Notes: generated by a model not told the origin, from the sequence alone. Counted from the stretch's first letter, positions 20,546 to 33,133 are shown. The stretch is 64,000 nt of DNA from Isoetes taiwanensis (GCA_021234155.1 JAJEKV010000305.1:1-64000), one strand, 5' to 3'. Made by a program: numbers and translations.

Positions 20546-21879
20546 CAATGGCCAAAAATTTATAGACACCCCAAATGATAAAAAGTATAAGTTCCTAGCA
20601 TGCAAAAATTACAATATGATTTTCTTAACATGATAGACGTGCATCAATACAACCTGTCTGACTCGAGCAAACTGTTGTAGGGGATAATGTAATTCCTGGA
20701 CTCTGGGCTTTGCTTATCCTAATAAGCTTGAGCTTTCTTGTACTTAGTTTGAGCTTTATGCTTGATTCTGGAACATAAACCAAGCCTTAAATTTGAAATG
20801 TTCGGTACCATTCTTGGGGGTCCTAGCCATGCAGAGAACGGCTAAATTTTCTTAGACATTCTTAAGAACGGCAAGGGAAAATTTTTACCATTCAACAGAA
20901 AAGCTTAGGAAAAAGTCGCCCTTCAATAGAATGGCCATGATTATGAAAAAAAAAAGTATTGCTTATATTATATATTTTTCTGTTTATACTTTACACTTTA
21001 TTTGTTATTATTCTTGATCAAAACAAACAACATTTTTTTTTTATGAACATCGACCTTTATTGCTCAAAAGAATACAAGGAGTACATGGGGGACTCAAAAC
21101 CCAGTGGAGAAGATGTCCAGTAGAGCAACACTGCCCACCACATACATAACACAGAAAAGCAGAGATTACATATCACCAAGAGCACAATTGGCTATGAGTA
21201 AGTCTGAATCTGAAGATGTCGCTCCCAAACAAAACAACATTTGATATTCAAATTTTTTAACAATCTCCTCCTCAACAAATGCATTTATTAAAATTGGCTA
21301 ATTGGCGAGACAAGTAAATGCGAAAAAAACAATAGAACGGTAAGAATTCTCTTTCCTTATTTTCTTTTCTTTCCCGCCCCTTCATCTGCATGCAATTTGA
21401 TATGCAGTTTGATCTGAATCCGACCAATTCGGCTAATCAGCTTCAGAGCCCACTCAATATAGAGGAATTTCGAGGCATGTCGTCTCTTGAACATATTTAT
21501 TTTCATTTTTGAATGGACAACTCTGTCCTTTTGCACAAAAAAATAAAATCATTTTCAATGGAAAATTGTTTTTCCCTTTATTTCTTGCAATAGCAATGGC
21601 AATATGTCAATGTGAAATATATTAATACTACTAAGACTATGAGTTATTTTGGATCTTTTTTTGTAGTTATATTTTTTAAAAATTAAAATATCTTATATTA
21701 TAATGTTATTGTGTAAGTGTTGGACCCAGCCCTAATTTGGGCGGCCCAGATTTGATGAAATCAATGGAAGAGATTTGATCATCCTATCCTATATTATAAG
21801 GTTTTGCCCTAACTTCAATGGTCGAGATTTAGTAACCTAGACGTTATGGTTGAGATTTCATGCCCTTTTTTAGGGTTCC
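20546..21879. other. AT-rich DNA with a reversed retroelement tail
   Basis: No gene. A T-run at 21030-21042 followed by ACCTTTATTGCTC looks like the reverse of a polyadenylated retroelement 3' end (AATAAA-type signal and poly A); a similar structure is at 49867. The rest, up to 21879, is AT-rich without motifs. Confidence 0.4.
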
Positions 21880-21891
21880 TTCAAAATTTCG

Positions 21892-22089
21892 ATGGATTCT
21901 TCTGGCACTAGCAGCGGCCAGTATGATGGAAGAAACCTAGCAAGTCTAGCCATCCGACGGCTCTTGGTGGCCATGACGGAGTTGCATCCCCCTTCACTCA
22001 ACCGACTTCTTCCGGCTTCGATCCGTTTTGGTGATCACGGCGGGTTGCACCCGTTCAGCTCAACTCCAACTTCTTATCTAGCCGATTGA
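21892..22089 (+). CDS. Hypothetical 65-codon frame
   Basis: ATG-initiated frame with Ser/Gly-rich start (MDSSGTSSGQYDGRN) and a Leu/Pro-rich middle. It lies about 550 bp before the PX-domain fragment on the same strand and could be a first exon of the same ancestral gene, but nothing in it proves that. GC content is higher than its surroundings. Confidence 0.2.
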   Translation: MDSSGTSSGQYDGRNLASLAIRRLLVAMTELHPPSLNRLLPASIRFGDHGGLHPFSSTPTSYLAD

Positions 22090-22488
22090 TTTTTTCGACA
22101 CGATGATAAACCTCATCGGTTTTTCAAGTGCCAAGGAGGACGAGGAGCAGTTCTGGTTTGGATGATTGGAAAGAAGTGGAGAACAAAACATATGCAGTTG
22201 AAGGATCTAACGTGTCTCACCTGAAGAAGATAGTGTCCGTCCGTGGGAACTCGAGAATATACCCAGAATAACCTTCTTGCTCCTTCCAATCCGGTCCTAG
22301 GCGGGTAAATATTGTGCGCCCGAGGCAACCACATATCGTGAAGTTTGAAGTGTCGGGGTAAAATTCGCATTGATGCAATGGCCAAAAGTATTTTGAAGCT
22401 CATCAAATTTATGGATTATGGATATGTCTTTGGAACTTATTAAGGCTTTCGATTAACCTCTCTTTTTGTAGGTTAAAGGAGCGCATTG

Positions 22489-22956
22489 TGAAAAAAAATG
22501 GTTCAAAAGCTTTTGTTGTATACTCATTTGAAGTTTCGGATCTTTGAAGATAAAATATAGATGGTTCCATGAAGGTGCTTATTCCTATTTAAAAAATACA
22601 GCCTGTTTCCCCTCTGAAGGTTTTTCCGAAGGTTGGGTCTAATGCGAGGTTTTCAGACTTTGAGCAACTACAATCAAGGCTTAGGGATATGCCACATTAC
22701 AATCTTAGTTTACCTCCTAAAAGATTCACGTGGGAGCGGTTTGGATAATACATTTGTTCAAGAACAATGCAAACTACTCGACAAATATTTGAAGGTAGGT
22801 ATATGCCATATATGTGTAAATATAAACCTGTCTATCGCTTGACATATAGATCAATAATTTATGCTGCTGCAATAATGATATTGGCAGGGTTTACTTTCTA
22901 TACCTAGCATTGCAGAATTACATGAAGTGTGTTACTTTTTGAGTACCAAATCAAAG
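22489..22956 (+). pseudogene. PX-domain gene fragment
   Basis: A first coding patch near 22489-22540 reads SKAFVVYSFEVSDL. The stretch 22640-22794 reads FSDFEQLQSRLRD, PHYNLSLPPKRF and, after a frame change near 22735, NTFVQEQCKLLDKYLK, ending at a GTAGGT donor. The exon 22888-22956 reads LLSIPSIAELHEVCYFL and ends at GTAATA. This order is the PX (phosphoinositide-binding) domain of plant sorting-nexin-like proteins: the Pro-rich LPPKR loop and the CKLLDKYL helix are typical. The domain has one frameshift and an unclear first exon, so it is a dead or captured fragment. Confidence 0.65.
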
Positions 22957-24408
22957 GTAATAAAGTGTTATTGCTTATTGTTGATGCATCTAGGTGTTTA
23001 GGAAATTGTGAATATATAAAGGGTGGAAGTTGTCAATGACCAGAATTATTCCTTTGGGGGTTCTTCAGTGATCAAGACACTTGCGGGTGGGTCACATGCA
23101 TTTCAGAGTATTAGTTGGCGTAGCTAAAAGGCTTAAATCGAGAGGTATTTGTTTCATTGTGGCTTGATTTTGTAGAATTAAAAGGCCATGTTTATATCCT
23201 GTCAATCCCAGTTCTAATCATTTCTAAGTGTGGCATCTCTTTTTTATTTCTAGGGTTAATGCTGCTCTTTACGGATTGGAATATAGTATAAGTTATCGTT
23301 TGGAGTTTGGGCCGTTAGGTTTCGAAGACCGCAGCAGAAACAATCAAACATGGAAACATGCAAACATGGAAGGTTTATTGAAGATTCGAAACGTTTTGCA
23401 ATCTTCAAAAATACCTTGAAGTTTACTCACGAAGATCATTGAATTTCCATGCCTTTTCGTGGAAAATTTCATGTAAGTATTTACCTGTAAATTAAGCTCT
23501 ATATGAGGAAAGATATCATATTTTGTAATTTCTTTGTTGTTTTGTTCCTTAGCTCTAACACACCATTTACTCCTTCCAGGACTGCTAAGACAAAAATTAT
23601 TAAGGGTCTGCTTCTCCGACGGTAAAAGAAAATTTGATAACACTCAACTTTAAAGGTATGATCAGGAGATTATGCCCATGGTTCTAGCATTGGGATCTTG
23701 CTCATTTGGTCAATGTCTGTTTTCTTTTATTTAGGAATTTGCTCATACTGCATAAAATCTTTGCGGGGATCCCGCCTTTGGAGTTTTGCTTCCCAAAGGC
23801 AAGCGGTTACATGTTCTGGTGCCATGGCTTGGTTCAAACTTCTTGATATACATGTAAAATGAAATTTGTTGGCGCTATCTATGTCGTCAATTTCTATAGT
23901 CTCCTTTAATCATATAAAATGTTGTCCTTTTCTTGATATAAAAACAAGAACTATTTGCCCAGAAGTTGCAACATCTTATTGAGAGACATGAAGATACGTT
24001 ATTAAAGGCATGCAATGATGGCTGAAAAGCCCAAATAAATACTGCGATCTTTGAAGAATACAGGTTTTATTCCAACCATGGATATTTGTACAACATAAAA
24101 GTGCATTTTGAAGGGGCAACATAAGAATATGAAGGCCCATATATGCATGGTTTCTGTCATTCTTTACACATCAGGTGCTCAAGCTTGCATCATTTTCTAA
24201 AAGCCATGAGCCCTTTCTCAACAAATCTAGGCTACACAATGGCAATGAGAATTTAAAAGCTTTCCTCCCATGTGGGGGTTTTTTCATCCCAGTAGTAGGG
24301 ACACATTGTATAGTAGCATTTGTCTTTTTGGTGTGGTTTTATTTGCTTTGTGTACTGCATGTACCGTCTCATAGGTCAAGTTTGGCCTCCGCGGACGTTA
24401 AAATATAC
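22957..24408. other. No gene recognised
   Basis: Possible continuation of introns of the PX fragment. Short frames (23228-23419, 24175-24489) show no family motif. One phrase near 23254-23300 (VNAALYGLEYSISY) is protein-like but too short to call. Confidence 0.35.
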
Positions 24409-24442
24409 TTCCTTCCTTCCTTCCTTCCTTCCTTCCTTCCTT
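24409..24442. repeat. (CTTC)n microsatellite
   Basis: About eight uninterrupted CTTC units. Confidence 0.95.
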
Positions 24443-24849
24443 GGAAATTGACTGTTTCTCCATTTGTTATATTGGCAGGCTTTGGCTAGATTTGTAAAAT
24501 GCCCGGACTTTGTTTAATTTGTGCACTTTTTGAGGAAGGATTTTATATTTTAAATAAATAGACTTTGGTGTTTGCTCCTTTATATACTTACATAACTCTA
24601 ATGCCATGTTCGTTTCCAATAACTACAACTTTGTACTTTAATAACTGTATTGCCATGTCCTTTTCTACAACTATGTGCCATGTCATTTTTCAACAACTAC
24701 AGTTTTATAGTTAAATAATTGTATTGTTATGTCCTTTTTTAACAACTACAATTACAAGGGTTATCTGAAAAGAAAAGGGGAATAGTAAAATGACATGTGA
24801 CGTGGATAAAAGGCCCTTTTAAAGAACTTCCCTCTTAAAAATTCGCCCT

Positions 24850-25035
24850 CGACAAAGATAGAGGACAATAATGAACACAACTTAGGTACCAGAAAGATCT
24901 TGGCATCGTTATCAACCCTAGGATGAAGATGGAGGACAATAATGAAGTTATCAACCCTAGGGCCGAAGATAGAGGACAATAATGAACACAACTTAGGTGC
25001 CCAAAAGATCTTGGCATCGTTATCAACCCTAGGAT
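24850..25035. repeat. Tandem duplication with AGAGGACAATAATGAA
   Basis: A unit containing GATAGAGGACAATAATGAAC and ATCTTGGCATCGTTATCAAC occurs at about 24858 and 24970, with a shortened unit between. The minus-strand frames across it are repeats of themselves and not evidence of a gene. Confidence 0.75.
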
Positions 25036-25381
25036 AAGACATATTTTCGGTTGCATTCAAAAAAAATATATCAATTAACATCATGCTTTTTGTTTTGAGG
25101 GCATCCGGAAAAATGTATCAATTAGCATCATGCTTTTGCTTTACAGGCACCTACAAAAAATCGATGTGAATTCGAATGAATGAGACATCACCCTCCTACA
25201 ATAGAAGGCATTTCAAGCTATATTTTGCCAACACCTAAATGTACGAATCTAACAGCATATTCTTGGCATTCGTTCATTTTTTATCCTTTGTACAAAAATT
25301 ACGAGAAAAGCGTACAAATGTTAAATTAATACTGCACGATTTTCTCATTGCGGCTGAAACTTTTAAAGGCTTCCAAATTAT

Positions 25382-25410
25382 GCCCAGCAACGCTGGGCAC
25401 CATTACTATG
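25382..25410 (+). mobile_element. Degenerate Helitron-like 3' end
   Basis: The hairpin GCCCAGC-AAC-GCTGGGC at 25382-25398 is followed by ACCATTA and CTAT. The copy at 48596-48622 on the minus strand has the same hairpin followed by ACCATA and a proper CTAG-T. Helitron 3' ends are a hairpin a few bases before CTRR, inserted before T. The body would lie to the left, over the PX and PHD fragments. Confidence 0.45.
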
Positions 25411-27585
25411 CCTATATATGAGTATATTTTTCGACCAAAACGTCATGACAATTAATGTAGTACAACAATTAATGTTGGCAGATAGTACAACATTTGACAT
25501 TTAATCTTCCAGCATTAAACATTTAATAAATTTCAGCAAGTCATCCGTCAATCTAGGATGGATTCACTCTATCAATGCCAAACCCTCAAACCGTACAACA
25601 TTTGAGAAACCATGGTCCATCAAGCAAAAAACCCAAGGCATTCCATTGTAGTGCAAGAATATTATTCAAATATAGAAGACATTAAAAAACTTAAAAAGGC
25701 AGCAGATGTAGAAGAAAAAGGCAGCAGATGTAGAAGGAATGGAGAGGCTATATAGGCATACATGAGTTTGTTCCCGAGAGATCTAAAAATGAAGATGCAA
25801 GGTGCAATTGCTCTGGCAATCCACAAACTTCTGTCAACTGTTGATAGACTCTTGTGTTGCATTCCTTAAATTGAATCAATGCTCCCTTTCTTGGGAAACT
25901 GCAAGTATCACTGCAATAGAACAATCAAACAATAGAACAATCAAACAATAACAATGTGAATGTGTAAGAAACTCACTATTTTAGCATGCAATAACAGCTT
26001 TGAATTGCAGACTTATATTATTCTTCAGATTGCCATCAAACATGAATTTCCAGCATCAAATATCCAGAATCATCATGCTAATCTGAGTGCAGACATCACA
26101 TCCTTACCAGCAGAGTTTAATATATTTGCTTAGAACCTCCTGCAATAAAAAGGATAAGAGTATACTTCATACGATACATCCAAGTCTCATATTTCATCTA
26201 TCAAATTCTTTCAAACATATATCTAATATTTAAATTCTAACACATGCAGGCTAAGCTAAGATAAGCTGGAGACCCTCATATTTTTCATGCAATACTAAGT
26301 GTTGCAATATAAGTGTAGCTGGAAAGTTCAGTTTAAGTAGTCTAGAACAATGTGCTTCCAAGCAAACATGATGATCTATTGCACACATCCCTAGCACATC
26401 TAGCATACCATTAGTTCTCAACAATCAATGCTTTGCAAAAAAGCAATAGTAGGCACGATGATCTACAAAGGCCCAGCAATAGCATATTATTACTTCTCAA
26501 GAATTGTTGCTTCGCAAAAGAGCGATATGGATGATACTCTGCATATTCAGATATTCACATTGAGTTATTTTCATTTCTATAACATTTGTTAATGCTGAAA
26601 ATTCATTGCTCTGTCTTTGAAAACACATTAAACAAAATTTTAGCAAGCTAGACAATTTTGGAAATATGTGAGGTGGTCTCGGGCAAGTTTTAACTATGTA
26701 ATTGAAGAATAAGAATTGGCTAATTTCCATTAGCGAGATAGTTGGATATTTCTGTGTTTGTAGCTAATTAAGAAAGACGCCAACCTATAGTGAAAATAAA
26801 AACTGAGCAAAGCAAGTTTGCAATACCTTCGAGTAGCAAGCCAGACTGTATGGCTGGAGGGTACGTTAATTTCATTCCAGACATTCTATAGAGGGATGAT
26901 ATGCTCAAATTTGGGTTGTAATCATATGTTCTTCCCTAAAGGTTCACATCAGATCCAGGGAAAGAAAAAGAAAAAGCTCTTACCAAGTGCTAGCACTCCA
27001 ACAACCGTCGAAGACCTCTATGCGTGCCGAAACCTTCCATGGGCCATTACATCAAAGGACCATGTTCAGGTTAAAGCTCCATAAACATTCCTGAGATACT
27101 GCAAGCTATACCTAACAAATAGCCAGCATAATATTAAAGCAATGGGCCTAATATGAAGATCAAATTACACAATAGATTACATCGACAATCAGGGTATTCA
27201 AAGTATACTGCAGACAATCAGGGTATTCAAAGTATACTGCTAGGGCCCGTTTTAGCAATGCTAGATATCAAGAAAACCTCGAAACTAAATCAGCTAAAGT
27301 CATAGTCTTGCATGCCATATCTAGGGCTTGGTGAGAAAGAAGCCCACAAAATGTACCTAAACTATTCCACACATGAGGATATAAGGACAAGCTACACTTG
27401 TTCATAATCCAAAAAATGCGTCTATTAAATTCTGCATCTATATACGTATGTATAGGAATATGGCATTTAAAGAAACTTCTTACAAACCTAGACTCTTCAC
27501 AACCCCTTACCTAGGCAGCCCTGTGTGAACAAATTCCCCAATAAATAAGACAGCGTGTCTAATTGCATTTTCTTCAACTACCTTT
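25411..27585. other. No gene recognised
   Basis: AT-rich DNA inside the insertion, with a small 28-bp tandem duplication (27183-27239, GACAATCAGGGTATTC) and many short frames without motifs. Exons of the CIPK fragment to the right could extend here, but I could not identify any. Confidence 0.35.
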
Positions 27586-27904
27586 TGCTTTTCAAAAAGA
27601 CCCGAAAGATCGAGTCCTTTAAAAAGGGATATTAACTCAAATGCATTCATTGGGCATGGTTTCTTCACTTCTGTCACAAAATGCCCCTGCATGTGCACAG
27701 GTCTCCAGCATTATAATATAAATTTAAAAACTTATTTCTATTCGTAAAAAAGTGATCAAAGAACTACAAATAAAGTCTTACTCCTGAATTGCTGAAGACA
27801 GCATCAACATCATCTAGACTTGTATTTTCTTCCTCCTCGAACTTTGCTGGAACATACCCTTTTCTAAAGCACTCATATTCTAAAATTTCTAGAATGTTGA
27901 TCCG
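27586..27904 (-). pseudogene. CIPK (CBL-interacting kinase) fragment
   Basis: Two minus-strand exons. The first, 27904-27782, starts after TTTTCAG and ends at GTAAGA; it reads [17 protein letters not shown] and then FEEEENTSLDDVDAVF, the segment after the kinase domain of plant SnRK3/CIPK proteins. The second, 27686-27586, starts after CATGCAG and reads NAFELISLFKGLDLSGLFE, the NAF motif that binds CBL calcium sensors. The catalytic domain upstream and the C-terminal regulatory part are absent or unrecognisable. It is the only clear host-gene fragment in the insertion on the minus strand. Both exons keep frame, so the fragment is fairly young. Confidence 0.75.
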
Positions 27905-30125
27905 CTGAAAATCAGTTAGTAATATCGGGCAAGATTAAAAGAAAGACTGAGAAGTTCGCAAGACAGAGTGGCATTACAAACATTACCGTCGAAGTAATGT
28001 ATGCAGCTAAGGAAGCATTGAGAGACCATGTCTATGCACTTGCAAATTCTTCAGGGTAATATCATTATCTTCTACATTGTCTATTCAAGATACATGACAG
28101 AATCCTTTATCTCTCTGCGGAATGAAGCAAATTCTTGAAGATGGAGATTCCAGCAAATGTTGCACTGACCGGTAGCAAAATCCAAGCCCACTTCCAATGC
28201 ACATCCCCACTATAAGAACCATTGGTGTGAGAGATTAGATTCTAATTTTCTCAAAAGCATCAACAGGTATATCTTAAGAGATGTACAAACCCAATTCTGG
28301 CAACTTGGAAATAGAGAAGTAAGATTCGACCTGCCAAAGCATCAACTGGGAGTCTTCACGTCTTCGATCACGACTTCTTCCTCCATTTGTATTATTCTAA
28401 ATACCTCAAAATAGAATCAAGCAACCATAAACGGGCATCTAGAGAGCCCGAGTCGCCAAAATCAGCTCCCTTTCTTCTATAATTATCAATATTATCTCTG
28501 CCAGAAATCAAGGAAATCTATATGGAAAACATAACATCTTGCAAATTTGGCAAAAACCAGAGCAATCTACTTCGCATTAAAGGCTCATACTTTTACATCT
28601 ACATGCCACCAACAGTTCCATGTGCATGTCGATACCAAATACGGGGCCGAACACCTCGAAAATCCCAATCCATAACCGCATCATTTTGAGCAACAGGTGC
28701 TAGGCAAGCCGAGGATAAGCCATCCCAAAAAGGAAACCACGAAAAATGGGATTTGGATAACTATAGCCCACAAAATGTTGATTTTGAAATCATAGTGCAA
28801 TCAAAATGCCGATTTTTGGAGAACGGAAATTTTACCCAGAGAAAAAGCTCCCCAACCTTAGAAAAATCAACCTAGAAAAAAATCTAAAAAGTTTTTCACT
28901 TGACGGAAAAACCAAATTTAAACAATAGGATATACATTGATAATATATAGTCTGGCATCAGTATCTGAAATCGAATCTTAGGACGGATTTACAAAAAACA
29001 TTGTGAGGAAAAGTTTAAGACAACGATTAGTATGTAGAATACGTTTGCTTCTGCCTAGCGTCGGTGAGGCATCTACCTGCGGCAAATTTTGTTCCTCCAC
29101 CATGTAAGATCATGGAACGAGCTAAAGATCGTTAATGATCAACGTCATGGGACATATCAACAGCCTGCAAAAGCAAAGGGATTGCTCACAGCATATAATG
29201 AAGCAACACTAGTATTATCCATAATTTCGATGTTTTTTCCTTTTCTTCGTTTGGGTCAATAGGCACTGCAATTGATCTCCTAGAATATATTCTATTCTAT
29301 TCTTATAATTTAAGCTTTGAATGTCTTTCAAAAACTTGGACATGCAAAAGAATGGCAGGCCAAAAAATTGCCCTTCAAATTGAATGGCAAGTTAAAAAAC
29401 TGCCCTTAAAAAAATACTAGGGGTCCCATTCAAATTTAAGGCTTGAATACAACGGCAGAGATGAACGGTGGAAATCTTGATCCGGGTCTTGATATCCTAT
29501 TGGCTTAAATTTAAACGTTTTGCGTGTATTTGTGCCAGGTCGAGCCGTTTTGTGTTGCTTCGCATTTGCCGCCTCCACCTTCGCGTTGCCGCCTTTTTCC
29601 CAGTTCATCTCCTATTCTCACTGCCTATTCTTACTCCGGTAATCAGAGCATACTGGTAATCAGAGATTCGGAAGCCAGCCGATCGTCTCTGCTTTATCTG
29701 TGTCAAAACAGTACCAGTAAAAGTGCTTTGTTTCCTTCGACAATATGCATCTCCCAATCGCAGGGGAGCTGTGTCTGTCAAAATAGGACCTGTTGTTTTC
29801 AAAACTCGGAAATAGTTACAAATCAATGTACTGCCTATTCTTACTCCTCCAGCAATTTCAGTGGTTCGGATTGGAATGGATAGGAGTTAGGGCTGGGATT
29901 GGGTTGGAAGCAACCGAAATAGGCTTATACTAATTGCAGTGGTTGAAGAAGCATGGAGTACATTATGGCTATAACAGCAACAACACCGCTAAAGGCTTTG
30001 TGTGAAAAGTGGTCGAATCCATGTTCCGCATATATGCTAAGCAGTCAAAATTTGAGAACATTTTATAAAGAGTGACTCATATTCCCAGCTGTGCGTGCCT
30101 TCATCTCGATATATCCGAACGATGA
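27905..30125. other. No gene recognised
   Basis: AT-rich, with short frames on both strands lacking motifs. A GC-richer patch at 29510-29640 has Pro/Arg-rich frames of low complexity. Small direct duplications (for example AATACTAG and TACTGCCTATTCTTACTCC near 29620 and 29830) occur. Confidence 0.35.
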
Positions 30126-30292
30126 ATGGCTCCAAAATCCCAGCTCGGATTCTCAATGCCCGGATTCAGATTTTATCCAACCGATCAGGAGCTGCTAGAA
30201 TTCTACCTGCACAAAAAGGTGCAGCAGGATGTCGATTTCGAGATCCCGGTTGTTCATCTTTACCAATACGATCCGTGGGAGCTTCGAGGTCT
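30126..30292 (+). pseudogene. NAC-domain first exon fragment
   Basis: From ATG 30126 the frame gives [24 protein letters not shown] and [12 protein letters not shown], which are NAC subdomains A and B at the N-terminus of this plant transcription factor family (usual form LPPGFRFHPTDEEL and DPWELP). After Arg-Gly at about 30292 the sequence stops resembling NAC; a GT is present but subdomains C-E are not found within the next 400 bp, where an SPX fragment starts instead. An overlapping ATG at 30121 is in a different frame and not the start. The exon itself is undamaged. Captured or truncated copy. Confidence 0.7.
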
Positions 30293-30704
30293 TATTCATT
30301 GTGATGGGTTCCTGTGTATCCTTCTCAATCAAGCTCCTCTTTAAATTTTTCCAATCTTGCATTTGTAGGAAGCTTAAAGCTCAGTCTGATCGGAAACTAG
30401 TTTTTCTGTTGCAGTGCCCATATTCATCTTTGGGTATTTTTTAGCGTTTTTCTTTTATCATCAAAGGGGCTTTTTCTCTCGATACTGGCAGTATGGTCTG
30501 TTTAGCCACGGCAATAAGATTTATTCAATGGAATGTGGTTGAAAGTCCCCAAGCAAATGCTGCTTTCACACATTTTTGAAGTTTAATCTATCGTTATAGC
30601 CAAGACATTCCTATAATTGCGTCTGAAAATCTACCTCATAGCCAAGACATTCTTATAATTGCCTCTAAATATCTACCCTTTTGTGGATTTCTGGACTTGC
30701 TATC

Positions 30705-31047
30705 ATGAAATTTGGGAAGCAGCTTCAACACTAGATCGAAGAAACTTTGCCAGAATGGAGGGATAAGTTTCTCTCTTATAAGCAGCTGAAGAAGCGGATT
30801 AAACTTGTTGCAGCTGAATGCTTTAGTGAACCAGGCTTATCTGATGGAAAAATATGTGTGGAAGGTAAAGGCTGAAATGTACTTGATGGATTCTTCTATT
30901 CTATTCTATCCTCAGTGCTCAGCAGGCTAATTTTTCTTGCCAGTTCAATACAGAAATTGAGAAGTTCAATTCTTTATTCATTGAGAGAGAAGTTCAATTC
31001 TTTTTTCATTGAGGAGGAGGAATATGATGTTATTACTGATAATCATG
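30705..31047 (+). pseudogene. SPX-domain gene fragment
   Basis: ATG 30705 begins MKFGKQLQH, then an in-frame TAG, then IEETLPEWRDKFLSYKQLKK and RIKLV, the start of plant SPX proteins that bind inositol pyrophosphates in phosphate signalling. The exon ends at 30864 before GTAAAG. A second exon from 30944 (after TTGCCAG) reads FNTEIEKFNSLFIE and then a repeated EKFNSFFIEEEE, because about 26 bp are duplicated in tandem; it ends at 31047. The TAG is at the place of a Gln codon (CAG) in relatives. The TGGTT-rich arm starts just after exon 2, so the gene was cut there. Confidence 0.7.
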
Positions 31048-31054
31048 GTACTTT

Positions 31055-32290
31055 GTTACACATTGCCTAAAAAACAACAATTATATAACCGCAAAAAATA
31101 GCCTTACAATGGTTAAAAACTAATCAACATGTAAATATCCCTAGTAAGCCACAAGGAAAAAACATTTAAATAGAAATGCTTTCATCAAAGTAGTAGTGGT
31201 TCATGTAAATACCACACAAGAAAAGAATATTTTACTACAAATGCTTTTAGCAAAAAGTAGTAGTGGTTTAGAACCTTTTCAACAATGTTACGAAACCATG
31301 CATGCGACCACTATATATTAAGTAGTTGTATTAGTCTATAGTAAAATGCTTGGACGTGAAAAGCATTTATGGTTAACAGTCGTAACCACTAGGCGTACAC
31401 GTTACACACACAATGCATTTTAATCATAACCATTATGCATACATGTTACGAAACTATGCAGTCATAGAACAAAGACGTACATGGATAATTAATAAGATTG
31501 CTGTGGGTTTTATTCATTAACTAAAAGTGCCTTTCATCATAGAAATGTAGTGATTTGTCATCTTCCATTGTGTATATGATAGAAAAAACTATTAGATCTT
31601 TAGTCGGAAGATCGCAAGTCTTTATATGCACAATCTTTAGAAGCTCAAGAGTAGAAACATTAGTGGTTTATCAGCCTTAACAAGTACATCTTGACTATAA
31701 AGATCGCTATGCTTTCCATGCATTACTTGAAATGCTTTTGACTAAAAGCCATTAGTGGATTACCAACCTTAGTAAGTACTATAATACATGAGAAACCATC
31801 CATAGTCCTTAATAGTTTAGTCTAGTAATTTGAAATGTATTAGACTACATAACATTACTGATTTATAAATGATAACCATGAACCTAATCTACTACAAAAG
31901 CATGCATTTCTAAAACTACAATTACATCTAAGATTGATAAACATAATAATATTTCAATAAAATAAACCTGAACGCTTTCACCAATTAAATAATGGTGATT
32001 TACTGCATATAACACATTGCGAGCCATGTGCATCTACTACGAAAATTAGCCATGCTATTTTACCACAATAACAAACCACATTATAAAATCACAGAAATAG
32101 AGCCCTGCATCAAACCACATCCACAACTATCATGCTATACCACATTGGGAAACCCTACCCTTAAAACATTATAATATACCACATTCATTTACCAACATAT
32201 AATACCACTTTAACAAACACAATAAAACAACCATTAGCAATTACCATGCCATAATACCAGCCTAGCAAACCTTACAAGAAAACCAAGTCG
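31055..32290. repeat. AACCA-rich element arm, right
   Basis: Degenerate words AACCACTA, TACCACATT and their relatives repeat across 1.2 kb. Taken on the other strand they match the style of the TGGTT-rich arm at 16469-17260. No protein-like frame exists. The first part (31190-31330) also has words in the opposite sense, so the structure is not clean. Confidence 0.4.
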
Positions 32291-32301
32291 TATAGCCACA
32301 T

Positions 32302-32580
32302 ATGGTTTTTAATGAAATTAACCCACAAAGACCCATCGGTTTTATAGAATGGTTCTCTAGTCATAACCATGGAAAAACCATATGTTCTAGAAATACTACG
32401 GATAGACATGGACAAGAATGCGACAAGAATGCTGACGCTGCTGCTCATGGCATCTCCTTTCATAACCAAACTCAGTCCAAGTACATATTGAGACCCAGAT
32501 AGTGAAACCATTATGGCCGGGATTAAAAAACCTCGCCCTTTCGGGTTTTCGAGGAAAAACCCTGACAATAATGGGATCAC
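32302..32580. other. Unresolved sequence with a repeated 24-bp word
   Basis: The word CTAGAAATACTACGGATAGA at 32391 recurs at 33189, both followed by CATGGA and AAGAATGC. This suggests a segmental duplication of the insertion's right side. Open frames on both strands here have no motif. Confidence 0.4.
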
Positions 32581-32807
32581 TAACCTATGCTAGGGTCATA
32601 AAATGTAATAGAAATTGTACCCTCATGCTGACCAGCCTTGTCGGGTGAAATATATATTACAACAAAGAAGTTGAAATTAAACTCATGCTCGATTTGCCTT
32701 CCCTATTGAACTTCGTCTTGAGCCTAGAATCCAAACACCTTTGTTCAAGTTCCAAAATGCGCTTACCAACTGCTTCCCTGCATACACAAGAAAATGACCA
32801 AAAGCCA

Positions 32808-32955
32808 CTAAGGCTATCCAAGGCATGAGGGCCTCCATCTAGGCACGAGGGCCTCAACCAGGCACAAAGGCCTCCATCCAGGCACGAGGGCCTCAACCAG
32901 GCACAAAGGCCTCCATCCAGGCACGAGGGCCTCAACCAGGCACTAGGCCTCCAAC
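32808..32955. repeat. 39-bp minisatellite
   Basis: Three near-perfect 39-bp units of the type GGCCTCCATCCAGGCACGAG plus GGCCTCAACCAGGCACAAA. Because 39 is a multiple of three, the minus strand encodes a 13-residue repeat (WLRPSCLDGGLCA) that I do not take as a gene. Confidence 0.9.
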
Positions 32956-33015
32956 AAAATGTTAGCTTACACAATTAAGGTTCACAATTGGGAAACGGGA
33001 GGGGGGGTGGGGCCC

Positions 33016-33133
33016 AACACCAGGAAGGAGCAAGAGAGATGCAACGAGAACTGATAAAGAAGAAAAGGTACGGAAAAGAAACTAAATAGGGAGCTAGAGG
33101 AAACTGACAAAATAACTAAAATGCTAACTACCT
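33016..33133. repeat. Direct repeat, left copy
   Basis: About 118 bp nearly identical to 34990-35109, beginning CACCAGGAAGGAGCAAGAGA and ending AAATGCTAACTACCT. The two copies enclose about 1.86 kb. The right copy abuts the resumed DUF7869 coding sequence. Confidence 0.85.

Noticed and set aside
32657-32974. Minus-strand frame with 13-residue repeats
   Set aside because: Product of a 39-bp minisatellite.
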